Of a stretch of DNA of 64,000 nucleotides, positions 60,465-64,000 are shown piece after piece. The stretch is from contig NZ_CBVI010000120.1 in the NCBI RefSeq assembly GCF_000513195.1, forward strand, positions 1 to 64,000. The letters are read 5' to 3'. The translations under genes and the position numbers were made by a program. Within the stretch, counting starts at the first letter, position 1; every line of letters begins with the position of its first letter. Source of the stretch: Bacteroides timonensis. GTDB lineage: Bacteria > Bacteroidota > Bacteroidia > Bacteroidales > Bacteroidaceae. Under the pieces are notes generated by a model. The model did no database searches, was not told the origin of the DNA, and worked only from the letters and a program-made list of their open reading frames with translations.

Positions 60465-62045
60465 TTACCAATTAGTGCCGGTATCCCACCACAAACGGGT
60501 GCCGGCATTATCATCTCCTCCCAAAGCTTTCACCAATGCACGGTATTGCTCCGGATTTTCTGTTTGTAATCCTCCGGGAAAGTTTAAACGGCGAATCATG
60601 ATTTCCGTATCAACGCAGCCATCCTTACTATGATTGAAACGAACAGGAAAAAGACGTGGATATCCGGTTCTGCGCTGTTCCGCCCAGGCTTCACATCCTT
60701 CGGGAAACATTGCCAGCCATTTCTGCGTAATGATCTTCTCCAACTTCGTATCCCGGTCAGCTGTTTCAATCCACTTCGGTGAGACTTTACAATAGGCTTT
60801 TATATTATTTTCAGCATCAAATGTATCCACAAAATCAATTGGCAATTTATCACTATTCAAATACGAATCAGTCTGCATGATACCATATTGATGTAGAGAG
60901 GAAGTAATTCCTTTTTCATAGCATATACCGGCATCTTCATCTGTCCAGTTCCTCAAAGCGGCTTCCGCACGCAGAAACCATACCTCGGCAGCAGTCATAA
61001 GAACCGCATCCGTTGACTGAGTAGTCTTCAGTTTCGACAAACCCATATAATTGCTATGAGAGAAGCAAGTCCCCTGCCGGATTCCACGATACTGTCCTTT
61101 AAACGACTCATCCTGACATGTGGCAAAAAAGACAGTACGCCGAGGATCTTCATAACCGTTCATGATAGACTCCATTGGAGCACTCATATAAGTTTCGTTC
61201 CACACCAGATTGAGTTCTCCCAACGGATTGGTATACCCTTTCTTTGTAGATACCGCCACCGGTTCATTTTCCGCTTCCAACATTCCATATTCATTATTAA
61301 AAGCTTTCAGGAACTCTGAACGGGCTTTCTCTTCATCCACTGTAGCTATCCGCATTGCAAGCCGCATTCTCAATGAATTGGCAAACCTTATCCACGAAAT
61401 GTATTCGCCATCCATCAGTATATCAAAACGGGAAAACTCAGCAGCTTCCGGATTTGACTCCACATAACCGGTAAGGGTACTCACAGCCGTATCTAATTCA
61501 CAAAAGAACTCTTTATAAACCGCTTCTTGTGTATCGGGCATATATTCTGCGTTAGGATCAGCAAACCGTGAATAAATGATAGGACCATAATAATCCGTAA
61601 CGCGATGCATCACTTCCACTTTCAGAATCTTGGTGACTCCGAAGAAACCCGGATGTTTCTCACGCGTTGCATTCTCCGACTGGTATATCTGTGGAAAAAT
61701 ATACGAGTAGGTATGTCCCCACATTGCACTGTTCCAACCATCTTGCAAATTATAGTCCGAATTATGGCTACCTCCATTCAATGGTTTTCCATCATGCATA
61801 TATCCACTGAACATGTCTGCATTCAGGTTCTGCGTCAACTGGAAAGGCCAGTTCTTACCCTTTCCATAATCATAATTGAAGTAAATGCCCTGCTGAATCA
61901 CTCCCAGACGAATACCATGTTCATTATAATCAATCTGCAAATCTTCATCCGTAATTCCGGATAAATCCGTATTGATATCCTTAAAGTCACCCGTGCAAGA
62001 AGCCAGAACTAACAGAACACCGAATATCCAACCATATCTTTTCAT
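60465..62045 (-). CDS. SusD/RagB-family nutrient-binding lipoprotein
   Basis: Started at 62045 the protein has 526 residues with an SpII signal (MKRYGWIFGVLLVLASC). It matches the SusD-like_2 branch: FKDINTDLSGI, YNLQDGWNSAMWGHTYSYIFPQIYQ, GVTKILKVEVMHRVTDYYGPIIYS, IRFANSLRMRLAMRIA, LMTAAEVWFLRAEAALRNW and WLAMFPEGCEAWAEQRRTGYPRLFP. These surface lipoproteins cap the SusC transporter and bind the ligand. The start follows the SusC stop codon by 20 bp, so the two are co-transcribed. The ligand is unknown, since no catabolic genes adjoin. Confidence 0.92.
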   Translation of the reverse strand: MKRYGWIFGVLLVLASCTGDFKDINTDLSGITDEDLQIDYNEHGIRLGVIQQGIYFNYDYGKGKNWPFQLTQNLNADMFSGYMHDGKPLNGGSHNSDYNLQDGWNSAMWGHTYSYIFPQIYQSENATREKHPGFFGVTKILKVEVMHRVTDYYGPIIYSRFADPNAEYMPDTQEAVYKEFFCELDTAVSTLTGYVESNPEAAEFSRFDILMDGEYISWIRFANSLRMRLAMRIATVDEEKARSEFLKAFNNEYGMLEAENEPVAVSTKKGYTNPLGELNLVWNETYMSAPMESIMNGYEDPRRTVFFATCQDESFKGQYRGIRQGTCFSHSNYMGLSKLKTTQSTDAVLMTAAEVWFLRAEAALRNWTDEDAGICYEKGITSSLHQYGIMQTDSYLNSDKLPIDFVDTFDAENNIKAYCKVSPKWIETADRDTKLEKIITQKWLAMFPEGCEAWAEQRRTGYPRLFPVRFNHSKDGCVDTEIMIRRLNFPGGLQTENPEQYRALVKALGGDDNAGTRLWWDTGTNW

Positions 62046-62065
62046 ATCAATCCTCCCCTCTCCCA

Positions 62066-64000
62066 TTAAAATTCACACTTCAATGAAAAGCCCCAACTGC
62101 GTGTTGTTGGCATCCCATACACATCAATACCTTGATTATCATTACCGGTAGATAACACCAGATCAGAATCAAAAGGCGCCTTCTTATAAAAGAAGAACAA
62201 ATTGCGGGCTATAAAAGAAACCTGCGCTTTCTTCAGAACTTTAGATTTTTCCATCCAGGAAGCAGGTAACTGATAAGACAATGAAAGTTCTCTCAACCGG
62301 ATGTTGGTCGCATCATACATATAATATTCCGTTGTCCCTGCGCGTCCGCCTACAATCTTATAGAATCCCTTCACGTTCTCTATCCGCTGCCCCTCCAGCA
62401 TAACATAACCATTATCACGGGCTTTTCCGGTAATTTCCGACACACCGTACAAATCCATATCTGCCTGAGTTTGCGAAAGCACCTTACCACCGTAACGACA
62501 ATCTACCAGGAAATAGAGAGACAAGTCTTTATAAGAAAGCGTATGATTCCATCCCAGCTGGAACTTCGGATTGGAGTTTCCAACCTTTACCGTATTCCCG
62601 TCACCTTCTACTTTTGGCAATCCTGCATTATTCCCTTCCGTCTCATAAACAATATTACCGGAAGCATCTCTGACAAAAGCTTTTCCATAAACATCGCCAA
62701 TCGATCCACCTTTTATCAGTTTCATGGCATAACTGGAAGAAAAACTGGTGGGACCATAAACAAATTCTTTCAAATCTTCATGCAAAGCAACTATTTTATT
62801 CCTGTTAGAAGCAAAATTAAGAGTAGTGCTCCACATAAAATCTTTTGCCATCACAGGAGTAGCGTCCAATGCGATTTCCCATCCCTGATTCTGAATGTTA
62901 CCGGCATTCACATAGCGGTAAGCATATTTGTCACCCGCCAGAGTAGGCAATTTAAAAAACTGGTTATGAGTATTTGTTCTATAGAAAGTGATGTTAAACC
63001 CGATACGGCTGTTCAGAAAACGTCCTTCTGCACCAATTTCCCACGAATAATTCATCTCCGGTTCCATTTCCTTGAAAGGTGCCGCATCATTCGCCAGATA
63101 TTCACCACCGGCAGTGATATGGGAAGCGGAATTCGTAATATACAAAGGAATATCATTCCCCACCATACTATAAGCAGCACGCACCTTTGCATACGACACC
63201 CATTCAGGTAAAGTCAGCAGACGGCTTAGGATCAACGAAGTACCAACTGAAGGATAAAAATATCCCCTGCCTTCGTGCTTGGTATGTGATAAAGTGGAAG
63301 ACCAGTCATTGCGGGCCGTCAAATCTATATAGGCACTCTCTTTATAACCCACCTGCGCCGTAGCAAACAGCGATTGCAACTGACGGTGTGAATCAATTTT
63401 CTGGTCAAGAGCTGCTGAACCGTTCATTACAATATTTGCCAGAGTAAATACATTGGCATAGTACAAAGAAGCTGTTTTGGAATCATAACGGGTAGAATTA
63501 GTAGTCTTATCAGTAATACTTCCCCCAAATGCACCATTTACTGAGAAATCGCCCCATTTCTTCTTCACCATAAGCATCAGGTCACCATAAAACTGGAGAT
63601 CCTGATAATCCATTTCCAAGTAACGTCCGTTAGCACCGGCTAATGCCGGAGCTGTAGAAGCATAAAATTTCTGACGGACTCTATCGTCAATGCAATCCAC
63701 ATTGCCACGGGCCTGTACCGTCAACCAGTCATTTACTTGCAAGTTTGCCGATAAGGAGACAATGGCATGCATACGCACTTCTTTAGTTTGTATGCGGTTC
63801 GTTATCCAATACGGATTCTGCTCAAAATCTTCATAGGAAGTATGCCAGTTCTGTATATTCAGATTTCTACTTTCATCGTACACCTCGAAATTATCCCTAT
63901 AATACGACAAGTCCTCTCCACGGGGAAACCGATAAAGCCCCACCAACGGGTTCATATAAAATCCGCCTACTGTCGGCTTGTTTTTAGAGACTTGTCGCAT
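62066..64000 (-). CDS. SusC/RagA TonB-dependent transporter, N-terminal part outside the window
   Basis: The visible 644 residues are the C-terminal barrel of a SusC-like protein. Features include LTVQARGNVDCIDDRVRQ, YIDLTARNDWSSTLSHTKHEGRGYFYPSVGTSLIL, YAKVRAAYSMVGND, YSWEIGAEGRFLNSRIGFNITFYRTNT, NIQNQGWEIALDATPVMAKDF and the last strand TTRSWGFSLKCEF. The signal peptide, carboxypeptidase-like domain and plug lie beyond the right edge. It imports ligands across the outer membrane using TonB energy, together with the downstream SusD-like lipoprotein. Confidence 0.93.
   Translation of the reverse strand: MRQVSKNKPTVGGFYMNPLVGLYRFPRGEDLSYYRDNFEVYDESRNLNIQNWHTSYEDFEQNPYWITNRIQTKEVRMHAIVSLSANLQVNDWLTVQARGNVDCIDDRVRQKFYASTAPALAGANGRYLEMDYQDLQFYGDLMLMVKKKWGDFSVNGAFGGSITDKTTNSTRYDSKTASLYYANVFTLANIVMNGSAALDQKIDSHRQLQSLFATAQVGYKESAYIDLTARNDWSSTLSHTKHEGRGYFYPSVGTSLILSRLLTLPEWVSYAKVRAAYSMVGNDIPLYITNSASHITAGGEYLANDAAPFKEMEPEMNYSWEIGAEGRFLNSRIGFNITFYRTNTHNQFFKLPTLAGDKYAYRYVNAGNIQNQGWEIALDATPVMAKDFMWSTTLNFASNRNKIVALHEDLKEFVYGPTSFSSSYAMKLIKGGSIGDVYGKAFVRDASGNIVYETEGNNAGLPKVEGDGNTVKVGNSNPKFQLGWNHTLSYKDLSLYFLVDCRYGGKVLSQTQADMDLYGVSEITGKARDNGYVMLEGQRIENVKGFYKIVGGRAGTTEYYMYDATNIRLRELSLSYQLPASWMEKSKVLKKAQVSFIARNLFFFYKKAPFDSDLVLSTGNDNQGIDVYGMPTTRSWGFSLKCEF

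Overview
This window looks like the chromosome of a gut Bacteroides (Bacteroidota, Bacteroidales). The grounds are a SusC/SusD pair, SpII lipoproteins with Bacteroides-style signals, fimbriae-linked DUF3575/DUF3868 genes, a rhamnogalacturonan acetylesterase and a GH36 alpha-galactosidase, and many promoters of the Bacteroides type (a -7 element TAnnTTTG placed 20-60 bp before start codons). The species cannot be fixed by eye.

Layout. 1-5.4 kb: a TPR/AraC membrane regulator, a DUF4238 gene without a normal start codon, and a PadR-PspC operon. 5.6-20.5 kb: mostly housekeeping genes, namely a GNAT acetyltransferase, a POT peptide transporter, ybaK, uvrA, a secreted CHU_C-domain protein, a LysM/periplasmic-binding protein with a PorT-like barrel, bamD-rpoZ-DUF4293, a phenylacetate-CoA ligase with an ACT protein, and uvrB. 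20.6-25.5 kb: a likely short sRNA, then two glycan-degradation genes (a CE12 esterase with a frameshifted tail and GH36) with a nucleotidase gene remnant between them. 25.5-33.3 kb: an addA/addB-type recombination operon with two tandem TonB-domain genes in its middle. 33.4-38 kb: a UDP-glucuronate decarboxylase with a receiver-kinase hybrid, and an IbrA-IbrB-acetyltransferase-like operon. 38-44.7 kb: a 340-bp element with 42-bp inverted ends, a decayed fimbrial locus (fimbrillin-like pseudogene, DUF3575, DUF3868/OmpA), an esterase and small lipoprotein/unknown genes.

44.98-46.35 kb encodes a protein that appears to be a divergent member of the anthrax edema factor/CyaA/ExoY nucleotidyl cyclase toxin family. 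It lies just outside a 12.4-kb integrated element (46.43-58.87 kb) bounded by a 16-bp direct repeat of the 3' end of a tRNA-Asp gene. The element encodes a tyrosine recombinase, an excisionase-like HTH protein, a Rep-like and a toprim/primase-like protein, a DnaB-type helicase without its N-terminal domain, HU, WYL and Xre regulators, a MazG-like pyrophosphohydrolase, DUF1643, a lipoprotein, an AbiEii-like nucleotidyltransferase with a small partner, and a zinc-ribbon HTH protein. I see no relaxase, conjugation or virion genes, so it resembles a satellite or a mobilizable/cryptic element. Its HU and integrase promoters share a palindrome and a 17-mer at matching distances from the start codons.

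58.9-64 kb: tRNA-Asp, an aminotransferase, and a SusD/SusC-type nutrient uptake pair whose SusC gene runs off the right edge.
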